A DNA stretch of 8,570 bases from an uncultured Ideonella sp. (lineage in GTDB: Bacteria; Pseudomonadota; Gammaproteobacteria; Burkholderiales; Burkholderiaceae), in the NCBI GenBank assembly GCA_946479475.1, contig CAMLGG010000226.1, positions 1-8,570 on the forward strand, in the 5' to 3' direction. The translations under genes were made by a program, and so were the position numbers. Numbering within the stretch: the stretch's first letter is position 1; every line of letters begins with the position of its first letter. Below the pieces are notes generated by a model, which saw only the letters and a list, made by a program, of their open reading frames with translations, made no database searches and was not told the DNA's origin. Positions 1 to 6,013 of this stretch are shown piece after piece.

Positions 1-52
1 GGCGCGGGTTCAAGGGGATGATGCTCGGCTGAAGGCCCCGCGCCCGGCGGGT

Positions 53-1402
53 TCAGTCCCGGTCGAACACCGCCATGCTTTCCACGTGCGCGGTGTGCGG
101 GAACATGTTCACCGCCCCCGCGGCGCTGCAGCGATAGCCGGCGACGTGCACCAGCAATCCGGCGTCGCGGGCGAGCGTGGCCGGGTTGCAGCTGACATAG
201 ACGATCCGCCGGGGTGGCGCCCAGCCCGCCGGCGCGGCGGGGGCCAGATCAGCGAGCGCCTTGGCCAGCGCGAAGGCGCCCTCTCGAGGCGGATCGACGA
301 GCCACTTGTCGGCCGCGCCGAAGGAGACGAGATCGTCCGGCGTGATCTCGAAGAGATTGCGGGCAGCGAAGCGCGTGCTGCCGGCCAGGCCGTTGCGCTC
401 GGCGTTCTGGCGCGAGCGCTCTACCAGGACATCGCTGCCTTCGATGCCCAGCACCTCACGAGCCCGCGTGGCGAGCGGCAGCGTGAAGTTGCCCAGGCCG
501 CAGAACCAGTCGATGACGCGCTCTTGCGGCTGCACCTCGAGCAGCCGCAACGCCCGGCTGACGAGCACCGTGTTGACCTGGTGGTTGACCTGCGTGAAGT
601 CGGTCGGCTTGAACGGCATGGCCAGGCCGAACTCGGGCAGGGTGTAGGCCAGTTCCGGACCGCCCTCATCCAGCAGGTGGACCGTGTCCGGCCCCTTCGG
701 CTGGAGCCACCACTGCACACCGTGGCGCAACGCGAAGTCGCGCAGGCGCTGGGCATCACCGGCGCTCAAGGGCTCCAGGTGACGCAGGACCAGCGCCGTG
801 ACGCCATCACCCACCGCGAGCTCGATCTGCGGCAGGCGGTCGCGCGCGTCCATCGAGCCGATCAGGTCGCGCAGCGGCAGCAGCAAGTTGCTCACGCGGG
901 GCGGGACGACATGGCACTCGGTCATGTCGGCCACGTAGCGCGACTTGCGCTCGTGGAAGCCGACCAGCACGGTGCCCTTCTTCGGCACGTAGCGCACCGA
1001 AAAGCGCGCGCGGAGCCGGTAGCCCCAGGTCGGGCCCTCGATCGGCCGCAGCACGCGCTCGGGCTTGACCTTGCCCAGATGGGCGAGGTTGTCTTCCAGC
1101 ACCCGCTGCTTGATGGCGACCTGCGCGCCGGCATGCAGGTGCTGCATCTTGCAGCCGCCGCAGGCGCCCGCATGCAGCCCGAAATGCGGGCAGGCCGGCC
1201 GCACGCGCTGCGAGCTCTCGCGGCGCAAAGCCTTCAGGCTGGCCTGCTCCCACTGGTTCTTGCGCCTGTGGACTTCCACCTGCGCCTGCTCGCCCGGCAG
1301 CGCCCCCTCGATGAAGACGACCTTGCCTTCGCTGTCGTGGGCGACGCCCTGGGCCTCGATGTCGAGCGACTCGACGACCAGCCATTCGTTGGGTTGGGTC
1401 AT
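53..1402 (-). CDS. rlmD: 23S rRNA (uracil-1939-C5)-methyltransferase RlmD
   Basis: The product is a SAM-dependent methyltransferase of the TrmA/RlmD (RumA) family, expected to make m5U1939 in 23S rRNA in the cytoplasm. The 449-residue protein, starting [14 protein letters not shown], has an N-terminal TRAM-like beta-barrel (about 5-62). Four cysteines fit the family's 4Fe-4S site: C71, C81, C84 (CGGCKMQ) and C163. The SAM site is [13 protein letters not shown] (298-310), followed by LVDPPREG (368-375). The catalytic cysteine is C405 in [12 protein letters not shown], and the general base is E441 in HTAHVESM. Length is normal for the family. An in-frame ATG exists at 1438, but the 12 extra residues would be encoded by a GC hairpin and do not fit the family N-terminus, so I chose 1402. 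No Shine-Dalgarno precedes 1402. It is the last gene of a minus-strand run after nlpD, 63 bases away, in the place where rpoS often sits. The identification is secure; the start is fairly secure. Confidence 0.95.
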   Translation of the reverse strand: MTQPNEWLVVESLDIEAQGVAHDSEGKVVFIEGALPGEQAQVEVHRRKNQWEQASLKALRRESSQRVRPACPHFGLHAGACGGCKMQHLHAGAQVAIKQRVLEDNLAHLGKVKPERVLRPIEGPTWGYRLRARFSVRYVPKKGTVLVGFHERKSRYVADMTECHVVPPRVSNLLLPLRDLIGSMDARDRLPQIELAVGDGVTALVLRHLEPLSAGDAQRLRDFALRHGVQWWLQPKGPDTVHLLDEGGPELAYTLPEFGLAMPFKPTDFTQVNHQVNTVLVSRALRLLEVQPQERVIDWFCGLGNFTLPLATRAREVLGIEGSDVLVERSRQNAERNGLAGSTRFAARNLFEITPDDLVSFGAADKWLVDPPREGAFALAKALADLAPAAPAGWAPPRRIVYVSCNPATLARDAGLLVHVAGYRCSAAGAVNMFPHTAHVESMAVFDRD

Positions 1403-1405
1403 GAT

Positions 1406-1432
1406 GGAAAAGCGCCGCCCGAGGGCGGCGCC
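1406..1432 (-). terminator. Intrinsic terminator-like hairpin between nlpD and rlmD
   Basis: Read on the minus strand, GCGCCGCC (1431-1424) pairs perfectly with GGCGGCGC (1419-1412) around a CTCG tetraloop and is followed by TTTTCC (1411-1406). A perfect 8-bp GC stem with a T tract is the form of a Rho-independent terminator for the surE-pcm-nlpD unit, although four T residues is short. It lies 34 bases past the nlpD stop and ends nine bases before the rlmD start codon. It therefore occupies the place of the rlmD ribosome-binding site and may also affect rlmD translation. Confidence 0.6.
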
Positions 1433-1465
1433 ATGCAAAGCCGGTTCGTTGGTCTCGGCAGGCCT

Positions 1466-2353
1466 TCAGCGCGCCGGCAGGAGCTTGGCGGGGTCCACGG
1501 GCTTGCCCTGGCGCCGCACCTCGAAATGCAGTTGAACGCGATCGGCATCCGAGGAGCCCATCTCGGCGATCTTCTGGCCCTTGCGCACGACCTGATCCTC
1601 CTTGACCAGCAGGGTCTGGTTGTGGGCATACGCGGTCAGGTAGGTGGCGTTGTGCTTGACGATGACCAGGTTGCCGTAGCCACGCAGGCCCGAGCCGGCA
1701 TAGACCACGCGGCCATCTGCCGCCGCATAGACCGGGTCGCCCGCCTTGCCGCTGATCGCGAGGCCCTTGTTCCGCGCCTCGTCGAATGGAGCGACGACGG
1801 GGCCGGAAGCCGGCCAGGCCCACTGCACGTCATCATCGTTGTCGCGCGAAGGCACCGCGGGCGCCACGCCCGAAGCACCGGCGGCGACGCCGGAGGCCGC
1901 CGTCGCCGGAGGCTTGCCGTTGGCATCGAGCGGCTTGGTCTCGACCTTGGGCGGCGTCACGGGCTTGGTCGCGACCGTCTCGCTCGTGGGAGGCATCACC
2001 CGCAGCACCTGGCCGACCTCGATCAGGTTGGCGTTCTCGATGCCGTTCCACCGGGCGATGTCGCGCCACGCCTGGCCGCTCTCGAGCGCGATGCGCATCA
2101 GCGTATCGCCCGGCTTCACGGTGTACGTGGCGGGACGGGTATCCGCCGGGGCACTGGCAGCCGAAGAGGCGGGCTTGGCCGCTTCTGGCGCGGCCTCCGG
2201 CTTGGCCGGCTGCCTAGTGGTGGGTCGCTCCTCGACCGGTGCGGGAGGGCGCCGCGTGGCACAGCCGGCCAGCAGCAACGCCGCGAGGGCGGCGGCCGCC
2301 AGGCCGAGCGTGCGTGTATTCAGGCGCCGTTGCATCGTGATCATCGAGGGCAT
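1466..2353 (-). CDS. nlpD: NlpD-type lipoprotein: LysM plus degenerate LytM/M23 domain
   Basis: This is an envelope lipoprotein of the NlpD/EnvC type, which in other proteobacteria activates N-acetylmuramyl-L-alanine amidases (AmiC) at division septa. The 295-residue protein starts MPSMITMQRR, with a hydrophobic stretch (about 16-30) and a lipobox LLAGC, so C31 is the predicted lipidated residue. A Pro/Ala-rich linker (35-75) leads to a LysM peptidoglycan-binding domain (77-120, YTVKPGDTLMRIA). A second low-complexity linker (121-175) precedes the LytM/M23 domain (about 178-292, with GRVVYAGSGLRGYGNLVIVK and AYAHN). Key M23 metal residues are replaced: the HxxxD site reads N195...A199, and the final HxH reads Q274-L-H276. 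It therefore looks like an amidase activator, not an active peptidase. The start at 2353 has a weak upstream AGGGA; in-frame ATGs at 2344 and 2335 are alternatives that keep the signal sequence. It begins 18 bases after the pcm stop, so co-transcription is likely. Confidence 0.93.
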   Translation of the reverse strand: MPSMITMQRRLNTRTLGLAAAALAALLLAGCATRRPPAPVEERPTTRQPAKPEAAPEAAKPASSAASAPADTRPATYTVKPGDTLMRIALESGQAWRDIARWNGIENANLIEVGQVLRVMPPTSETVATKPVTPPKVETKPLDANGKPPATAASGVAAGASGVAPAVPSRDNDDDVQWAWPASGPVVAPFDEARNKGLAISGKAGDPVYAAADGRVVYAGSGLRGYGNLVIVKHNATYLTAYAHNQTLLVKEDQVVRKGQKIAEMGSSDADRVQLHFEVRRQGKPVDPAKLLPAR

Positions 2354-2371
2354 CCGTCCCTGGTGCTGAAG

Positions 2372-3190
2372 TCAATGGGTCCCGGATTTTAAGGGGACGA
2401 ACTGCACCGCCTCGCCGAGACGGCGCGTGAAGCCTTCGGGCCCCCGGTCGACGATGACCAGCATCTGGCCGCGGCCGTCGGGCGAACGCGCGGGCGCCAC
2501 CAGCCGGCCCCCGACCGCGAGCTGGTCCAGCCAGGCTCGAGGCAGGTCATCGCCGCCCGCGGCCGCGATGATGGCATCGTAGGGTGCGTTGGGCGGATGG
2601 CCGCGCATGCCGTCGCCGTAGACCAGCCGGCAACGAGGCACCTGGAGCCGATGCAGGTGGCGTGCCGCGAGCTCGTGCAGGTCCTTCAGCCGCTCGACCG
2701 AGACCACGCTGGTCGACAGCTGGGCGAGGATCGCCGCCTGGTAGCCGCAGCCGGTTCCGATTTCCAGCGTACGGCCCAGATGCCCTCGCGCGCGCGCCGA
2801 TTCGCCGAGAAACAACCACTCGATCATGCGTGCGACGACCGACGGCTTGGAGATCGTCTGCGACAACCCGATCGGCAGGCTGGTGTCCTCGTAGGCCTGT
2901 GCGGCGAGTGCGGTGTCGACGAACTCGTGCCTGGGCACGACGCCCATCGCCTGCAGGACAGGCTCGCACACGACGCCGTCTGCCCGCAGGCGCTGCACCA
3001 TGCGACGCCTGACCGGCGCGCTGTCCAGGCCGAGGCCGCTGGGCGGGACTGCGCGGGCCGCATCCCGCGCCGCCTCGTGCAGCAGCCGTTGCGGGCGCAA
3101 CACCTTGCCTGCGGCGGGCGCGGAGACCGGCCCGCCAGAGCCCAGCGAGGCCGGAAAGCGCGCCCCGCGGGCTGGTGGCTTCTCGCTCAT
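2372..3190 (-). CDS. pcm: Protein-L-isoaspartate O-methyltransferase
   Basis: Pcm methylates L-isoaspartyl residues of damaged proteins using SAM, starting their repair in the cytoplasm. The family core begins near residue 63 (RMVQRLRADGV, then VPRHEFVD at 85-92). The substrate/active-site segment is IGLSQTISKPSVVARM (107-122). SAM motif I is LEIGTGCGYQAA (142-152), followed by VVSVERL (162-168) and YGDGM (191-195). The protein has 272 residues against about 208 for E. coli Pcm; the excess is a roughly 60-residue basic, Ala/Pro-rich N-terminal extension with no recognised domain. The ATG is separated from the surE stop by one base (TGA-A-ATG), which supports this start and suggests translational coupling, since no Shine-Dalgarno is visible. 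An internal ATG at residue 64 would give a near-minimal core but would lose the coupling. Confidence 0.94.
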   Translation of the reverse strand: MSEKPPARGARFPASLGSGGPVSAPAAGKVLRPQRLLHEAARDAARAVPPSGLGLDSAPVRRRMVQRLRADGVVCEPVLQAMGVVPRHEFVDTALAAQAYEDTSLPIGLSQTISKPSVVARMIEWLFLGESARARGHLGRTLEIGTGCGYQAAILAQLSTSVVSVERLKDLHELAARHLHRLQVPRCRLVYGDGMRGHPPNAPYDAIIAAAGGDDLPRAWLDQLAVGGRLVAPARSPDGRGQMLVIVDRGPEGFTRRLGEAVQFVPLKSGTH

Positions 3191-3191
3191 T

Positions 3192-3965
3192 TCAGGGGGC
3201 GCCGAAGCGCTGGCGCCAATCCGGCAGCCCGGCGTGGTCGGTCAGGTCGACCTGCAGCGGCGTGATCGACACCTGGCCATTGGCCACCGCGTGGAAATCC
3301 GTGCCTTCGCCGGCCTCGCGCGCATCGCCCGCCGGGCCGATCCAGTACACCGTCTCGCCGCGCGGGCTGATCTGGCGGATCACCGGCTCGCTGGCGTGAC
3401 GGCGGCCCAGGCGGGTCACCGTCCAGGGCAACTGTTCGGCATCGGGCCGGTTGGGGATGTTGACGTTCAGCAGCCAGGGCCGCTGGGTCGGCGGCCGCTG
3501 GGCCACCGACTCGAGCACCGACTCGACGATGCGCCGCGCCACCCGGGCTGCCGCATCGAGGTGCGCCCAGCCCTTCTCCGCCTGCGAGAAGGCGATGGCG
3601 GGGATGCCGAAGAGGTAGCCCTCCATCGCGGCGGCCACGGTGCCGGAATAGAGCGTGTCATCGCCCATGTTCGCGCCCTGGTTGATGCCCGAGAGCACCA
3701 GGTCGGGCCTGTTCGGCAGGAGCCCGGTCAAGGCGACGTGAACGCTGTCCGAAGGCGTGCCGTTGATGAAGCGGAAGCCCTGGACGGGCTCTCCGCGAGC
3801 CTCGTACACGGTCAGCGGCCGCGTGAGGCTCAGCGCGTTCGAAGTGCCGCTGGCGTTCTGCTCGGGCGCTATGACGTCGATCTCGCCGAGGCCCTGGCAG
3901 GCCTGGACCAATGCCGCGATGCCGGGCGCGAGGTAGCCATCGTCGTTGGCGATCAGGATACGCAT
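3192..3965 (-). CDS. surE: 5'/3'-nucleotidase SurE
   Basis: SurE is a divalent-metal-dependent nucleoside monophosphate phosphatase (5'- and 3'-nucleotidase, with exopolyphosphatase activity in some members) tied to stationary-phase survival. The 257-residue protein starts [16 protein letters not shown]. The metal ligands match the family positions exactly: D8 and D9, S39 (NASGTSNAL) and N95 ([11 protein letters not shown]). A typical [13 protein letters not shown] segment follows (104-116). Length is normal. The start is fixed because SurE proteins begin almost exactly at this MRIL motif. It is the first gene of the surE-pcm-nlpD run, the usual proteobacterial order. No Shine-Dalgarno precedes the ATG; a TACAAT box lies six bases upstream (see separate entry). 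Confidence 0.96.
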   Translation of the reverse strand: MRILIANDDGYLAPGIAALVQACQGLGEIDVIAPEQNASGTSNALSLTRPLTVYEARGEPVQGFRFINGTPSDSVHVALTGLLPNRPDLVLSGINQGANMGDDTLYSGTVAAAMEGYLFGIPAIAFSQAEKGWAHLDAAARVARRIVESVLESVAQRPPTQRPWLLNVNIPNRPDAEQLPWTVTRLGRRHASEPVIRQISPRGETVYWIGPAGDAREAGEGTDFHAVANGQVSITPLQVDLTDHAGLPDWRQRFGAP

Positions 3966-3971
3966 CGTTGC

Positions 3972-3977
3972 ATTGTA
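3972..3977 (-). promoter_or_regulatory. surE: Candidate -10 box for surE (leaderless layout)
   Basis: The minus strand reads TACAAT GCAACG ATG. TACAAT matches TATAAT at five of six positions. It ends six bases before the surE start codon, so transcription would begin at or next to the A of the ATG. No purine-rich Shine-Dalgarno is seen in the 25 bases upstream. The region where a -35 box would lie (about 3995-4000) matches the TTGACA consensus poorly and overlaps the edge of a tandem repeat. This is an inference from spacing; an undetected promoter further upstream is possible. Confidence 0.4.
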
Positions 3978-3996
3978 GGGAGACGACGCCGCCCCC

Positions 3997-4030
3997 GGTG
4001 GCCCTCCCGCGGTGGCCCTCCCGCGGTGGC
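3997..4030. repeat. 14-bp tandem repeat, about 2.4 copies
   Basis: The unit GGTGGCCCTCCCGC occurs at 3997-4010, again without mismatch at 4011-4024, and a partial copy GGTGGC follows at 4025-4030. It lies in the 156-base gap between the divergent starts of surE and the quinone oxidoreductase gene, just upstream of the candidate surE -10 box. It could be a slippage product or a pair of protein-binding sites one and a third helical turns apart; the sequence alone does not decide. The rest of the gap holds no gene that I can support. Confidence 0.85.
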
Positions 4031-4110
4031 GTCACCGAGGCGACGCACGGGAGCGCGCCCGCTGCCTATCATCCCGGCCAGCCGCCTGCCCTGTTGACGG
4101 CCATCAAGAC

Positions 4111-4114
4111 GGAG
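4111..4114 (+). promoter_or_regulatory. Ribosome-binding site of the quinone oxidoreductase gene
   Basis: GGAG lies seven bases before the ATG at 4122, a good Shine-Dalgarno position, and supports that start. By contrast, the divergent surE has no such site. Confidence 0.7.
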
Positions 4115-4121
4115 CTTTCCC

Positions 4122-5096
4122 ATGCATGCCTGGCTTTGCCAAACCACCACCGGCCCGCAGGATCTCGTCTGGCGCGAGCTGCCCACCCCGGAGCCGGGCC
4201 CGGACGAGGTGCGCCTGGCGATCCGCGCGGCGAGCATCAACTTCCCCGACCTGCTGACGGTCCAGGGCAAGTACCAGTTCCGGCCCGAGCTGCCGTTCGT
4301 CCCCGGCTCGGAGTTCGCCGGCACGGTCGAGGCGGTCGGCAGCGCCGTCAGCCATCTCAAGGCCGGCGACCCGGTGGCGGCGATAGGCAACTCGGGCGGC
4401 TTCGCGACCCACGCGTGCATCAAGGCTGCCAACGCGATCCCCTTGCCGCCGGGATTTCCGCTCGAGGACGCGGCCGCCTTCGCCTTCACCTACGGCACGT
4501 CTCATCACGCGCTGCTCGATCGTGGCCAGCTCAAGCCCGGCGAGACGGTCCTGGTGCTCGGCGCGGCCGGAGGCGTGGGCACGGCGGCCATCCAGATCGC
4601 CAAGGCCGCCGGCGCGAAGGTCATCGCCGCGGCCTCCACCGACGAGAAGTGCTCCGCCTGCCGCGCCATCGGCGCCGATGCGACGGTGAACTACGGCCGC
4701 GAGAACCTGCGCGATGCCCTGAAGGCGCTGACCGGCGGCCACGGGCCCGATGTGGTCTACGACCCGGTGGGCGGCGACCTCGCCGAGCCGGCCTTCCGGG
4801 CCATCGCCTGGCGCGGCCGCTACCTCGTCGTCGGCTTCGCGGCCGGCGCCATCCCGGCCCTGCCCTTCAACCTGCCCCTGCTCAAGGGCGCCGCCGTGGT
4901 CGGTGTCTTCTGGGGTGATTTCGTCAGGCGGGAGCCCGCGGCCAACGCGCGCATGCTGGGGGAACTGGCAGGCTGGTATGCCGAGGGGCGGATCAAGCCG
5001 GTGATCGACTCCGTCCTGCCGATGCAGGAGCTGCCTACCGCCTACCGCCGCATGGCCGAACGGGACATCAAAGGCAAGCTGGTGCTGGTCAACTGA
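4122..5096 (+). CDS. NADPH:quinone oxidoreductase family protein (zinc-free MDR)
   Basis: This is a 324-residue member of the medium-chain dehydrogenase/reductase superfamily, quinone oxidoreductase branch. Such enzymes reduce quinones or activated alkenes/enoyl thioesters with NADPH in the cytoplasm; the actual substrate cannot be read from sequence. The GroES-like N-terminal domain (about 1-120) includes ASINFPDLL (38-45) and PFVPGSEFAGTVE (58-70). SEF stands where zinc alcohol dehydrogenases have GHE, and no structural-zinc cysteine cluster is present, so the enzyme should be zinc-independent. The Rossmann domain carries VLGAAGGVGTAAIQIAK (145-161), the AxxGxxG nucleotide-binding motif of this branch. 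DVVYDPVGG (210-218) and a typical C-terminus KGKLVLVN follow. It is divergent from surE and stands alone ahead of the two-component pair, with 135 bases between them. Acryloyl-CoA-reductase-like activity is a possible alternative. Confidence 0.88.
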   Translation: MHAWLCQTTTGPQDLVWRELPTPEPGPDEVRLAIRAASINFPDLLTVQGKYQFRPELPFVPGSEFAGTVEAVGSAVSHLKAGDPVAAIGNSGGFATHACIKAANAIPLPPGFPLEDAAAFAFTYGTSHHALLDRGQLKPGETVLVLGAAGGVGTAAIQIAKAAGAKVIAAASTDEKCSACRAIGADATVNYGRENLRDALKALTGGHGPDVVYDPVGGDLAEPAFRAIAWRGRYLVVGFAAGAIPALPFNLPLLKGAAVVGVFWGDFVRREPAANARMLGELAGWYAEGRIKPVIDSVLPMQELPTAYRRMAERDIKGKLVLVN

Positions 5097-5117
5097 CGGG
5101 TTCGCCTTCGAGACGCG

Positions 5118-5129
5118 CCTAAGATTAGG
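5118..5129. promoter_or_regulatory. Small palindrome CCTAA-GA-TTAGG
   Basis: A perfect inverted repeat with 5-bp arms and a 2-bp centre lies 22 bases after the quinone oxidoreductase stop and about 100 bases before the response regulator start. Short symmetric sites of this sort are typical of dimeric regulators. It is one of the few AT-rich spots in the window and contains TAAGAT, a possible weak -10 box. The role is unproven. Confidence 0.35.
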
Positions 5130-5144
5130 GGTCTTGCCCATCGA

Positions 5145-5172
5145 CCCGACGTCCCCCAAAAGGGGGCTCGGG
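5145..5172. promoter_or_regulatory. Strong inverted repeat before the response regulator gene
   Basis: CCCCC (5153-5157) and GGGGG (5162-5166) flank AAAA. G5151 can pair with C5167, and outer arms CCCGA (5145-5149) and TCGGG (5168-5172) extend the structure, leaving C5150 and T5152 unpaired: 11 pairs in all. No T tract follows on the plus strand, so it is a poor Rho-independent terminator for the upstream gene. The 5-4-5 inverted repeat could instead be an operator for the downstream NarL/LuxR-type regulator. Both readings remain open. Confidence 0.45.
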
Positions 5173-5174
5173 AT

Positions 5175-5200
5175 GCATGCCGCGCGCTGCTAGCATGCCG
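5175..5200 (+). promoter_or_regulatory. Direct repeat GCATGCCG with an embedded extended -10-like box
   Basis: GCATGCCG occurs at 5175-5182 and 5193-5200, 18 bases start to start; its GCATGC core is itself a palindrome. Between and overlapping the copies lies TGC-TAGCAT (5188-5196), which resembles an extended -10 promoter element (TG, then T-A---T conserved positions). No good -35 box is seen about 17 bases upstream. If used, transcription would start near 5203, giving a leader of about 30 bases before the response regulator. This is weak evidence for the regulator promoter. Confidence 0.3.
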
Positions 5201-5217
5201 GCCCACGCCAGCCAGTA

Positions 5218-5224
5218 AAGGGAG
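5218..5224 (+). promoter_or_regulatory. Ribosome-binding site of the response regulator
   Basis: AAGGGAG ends seven bases before the ATG at 5232. It is a strong Shine-Dalgarno and fixes that start. Confidence 0.75.
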
Positions 5225-5231
5225 CGTCTAC

Positions 5232-5972
5232 ATGACCGTCAAGGTGCTGATCCTCGAGGACAACCCGGTGGCCCGCGACTTCCTGTCGCGCGTGCTGAGG
5301 GAAAGCTTCAGCGATCCGATCTCGATCACGGAAGCCGGGGATCTCGAAACCGCGCGCGAGCAGATCGCCCTCACGGGCCCGCATGGCCTGCATGGCGCGG
5401 ATCCGTTCAAGCTGATGCTGGTGGACCTGGAGCTGCCCGATGGCAACGGGCTGGAGCTCCTGGCGGAACTGACGCAGTACCCGGCCACCAAGGTCGTGAC
5501 CACGCTGTACTCCGACGACGACCACCTGTTCCCGGCCCTGCAATGCGGCGCCGACGGCTATCTTCTGAAGGAAGACCGCTTCGACGTGCTGGTCGAGGAA
5601 CTGCGCAAGATCGTCCTGGGCCAGCCGCCTTTGTCACCCGCCATCGCGCGGCGGCTGCTCACGCACTTCCGCCACGGCGCCGCGGCCGAGTCGGCCTCGC
5701 CCGTTCCGATGGGCAGCTTCTCCAGCACGCCTATGCCCGGCGGCCAGAAGCCGGTCCCCATCGAGAAGCCGGTCGACCTGCCCCACCTGACGCCCCGCGA
5801 GATCGAAGTCTTGACGTACCTGAGCAAGGGTTTCACGATCAAGGAGATCGCCAACCTCATGGGCATCAAGTGGTTCACCGTCAACGACCACATCAAGTCG
5901 ATCTACCGCAAGCTCAACGTGTCCAGCCGCGCAGAGGCGGCGGTCCTCGCCAGCAAGCAGGGCCTCGTTTGA
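5232..5972 (+). CDS. NarL/LuxR-family two-component response regulator
   Basis: This is a 246-residue DNA-binding response regulator. The receiver domain (about 3-128) has the acidic pair E9/D10 (LILEDN), phosphoacceptor D65 (LMLVDLELPDGNG), the switch Thr at about T91 (KVVTTLYSDDD) and the conserved lysine K113 (GADGYLLKED). A Pro/Ser/Gly-rich linker (about 149-182) joins it to a GerE/LuxR helix-turn-helix (186-246: LTPREIEVLTYLSKG, EIANLMGIKWFTVNDHI, YRKLNVSSRAEA). All phosphorylation residues are present, so it should be controlled by phosphorylation, presumably by the kinase encoded 41 bases downstream. The segment between receiver strand 2 and the aspartate strand is slightly longer than usual (TGPHGLHGADPF, about 48-59). 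It resembles other NarL/FixJ regulators, but I do not recognise a named orthologue, and the target genes are unknown. Confidence 0.93.
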   Translation: MTVKVLILEDNPVARDFLSRVLRESFSDPISITEAGDLETAREQIALTGPHGLHGADPFKLMLVDLELPDGNGLELLAELTQYPATKVVTTLYSDDDHLFPALQCGADGYLLKEDRFDVLVEELRKIVLGQPPLSPAIARRLLTHFRHGAAAESASPVPMGSFSSTPMPGGQKPVPIEKPVDLPHLTPREIEVLTYLSKGFTIKEIANLMGIKWFTVNDHIKSIYRKLNVSSRAEAAVLASKQGLV

Positions 5973-5980
5973 GCCGCCGG

Positions 5981-5995
5981 CCGGGCCGCGCCCGG
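5981..5995 (+). other. GC hairpin in the regulator-kinase spacer
   Basis: CCGGGC (5981-5986) and GCCCGG (5990-5995) pair around a CGC triloop, nine bases after the response regulator stop and 19 bases before the kinase start. No T run follows, so it is not a standard terminator. It could protect the upstream mRNA end or dampen translation of the kinase, whose own Shine-Dalgarno (around GCGGGG) is weak. Confidence 0.45.
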
Positions 5996-6013
5996 GCGTA
6001 GCGGGGCCTTGCG

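Noticed and set aside
1..32. Possible C-terminus of a plus-strand gene (RGFKGMMLG followed by TGA at 30-32)
   Set aside because: Only nine codons are visible, too few to support a gene. It would be convergent with rlmD.
37..51. CCCGC / GCGGG inverted repeat just after the rlmD stop
   Set aside because: The stem is only 5 bp and has no T tract on either strand; such matches are common at this GC content, so I do not call a terminator.
86..2392. A 768-codon plus-strand open frame
   Set aside because: It lies antisense to rlmD and nlpD, has no recognisable family motif, is rich in Arg, Gln and His as expected from the complement of GC-rich codons, and is contradicted by clear conserved motifs on the minus strand.
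2913..4097. A 394-codon plus-strand open frame
   Set aside because: It is antisense to pcm and surE, whose metal and SAM motifs are intact; the frame itself shows no family pattern.
4094..4099. TTGACG as a -35 box for the quinone oxidoreductase gene
   Set aside because: A -10 box at normal spacing would fall on the ribosome-binding site and start codon, and no TATAAT-like sequence is there. TATCAT at 4067-4072 is a -10-like match but has no partner -35.
4104..5159. A 351-codon minus-strand open frame
   Set aside because: It is antisense to the quinone oxidoreductase gene, which has a Shine-Dalgarno and intact family motifs.
5153..5166. Rho-independent terminator for the quinone oxidoreductase gene
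   Set aside because: The hairpin has no T tract on the plus strand and sits in the regulator's upstream region, so I list it as a possible regulatory element instead.
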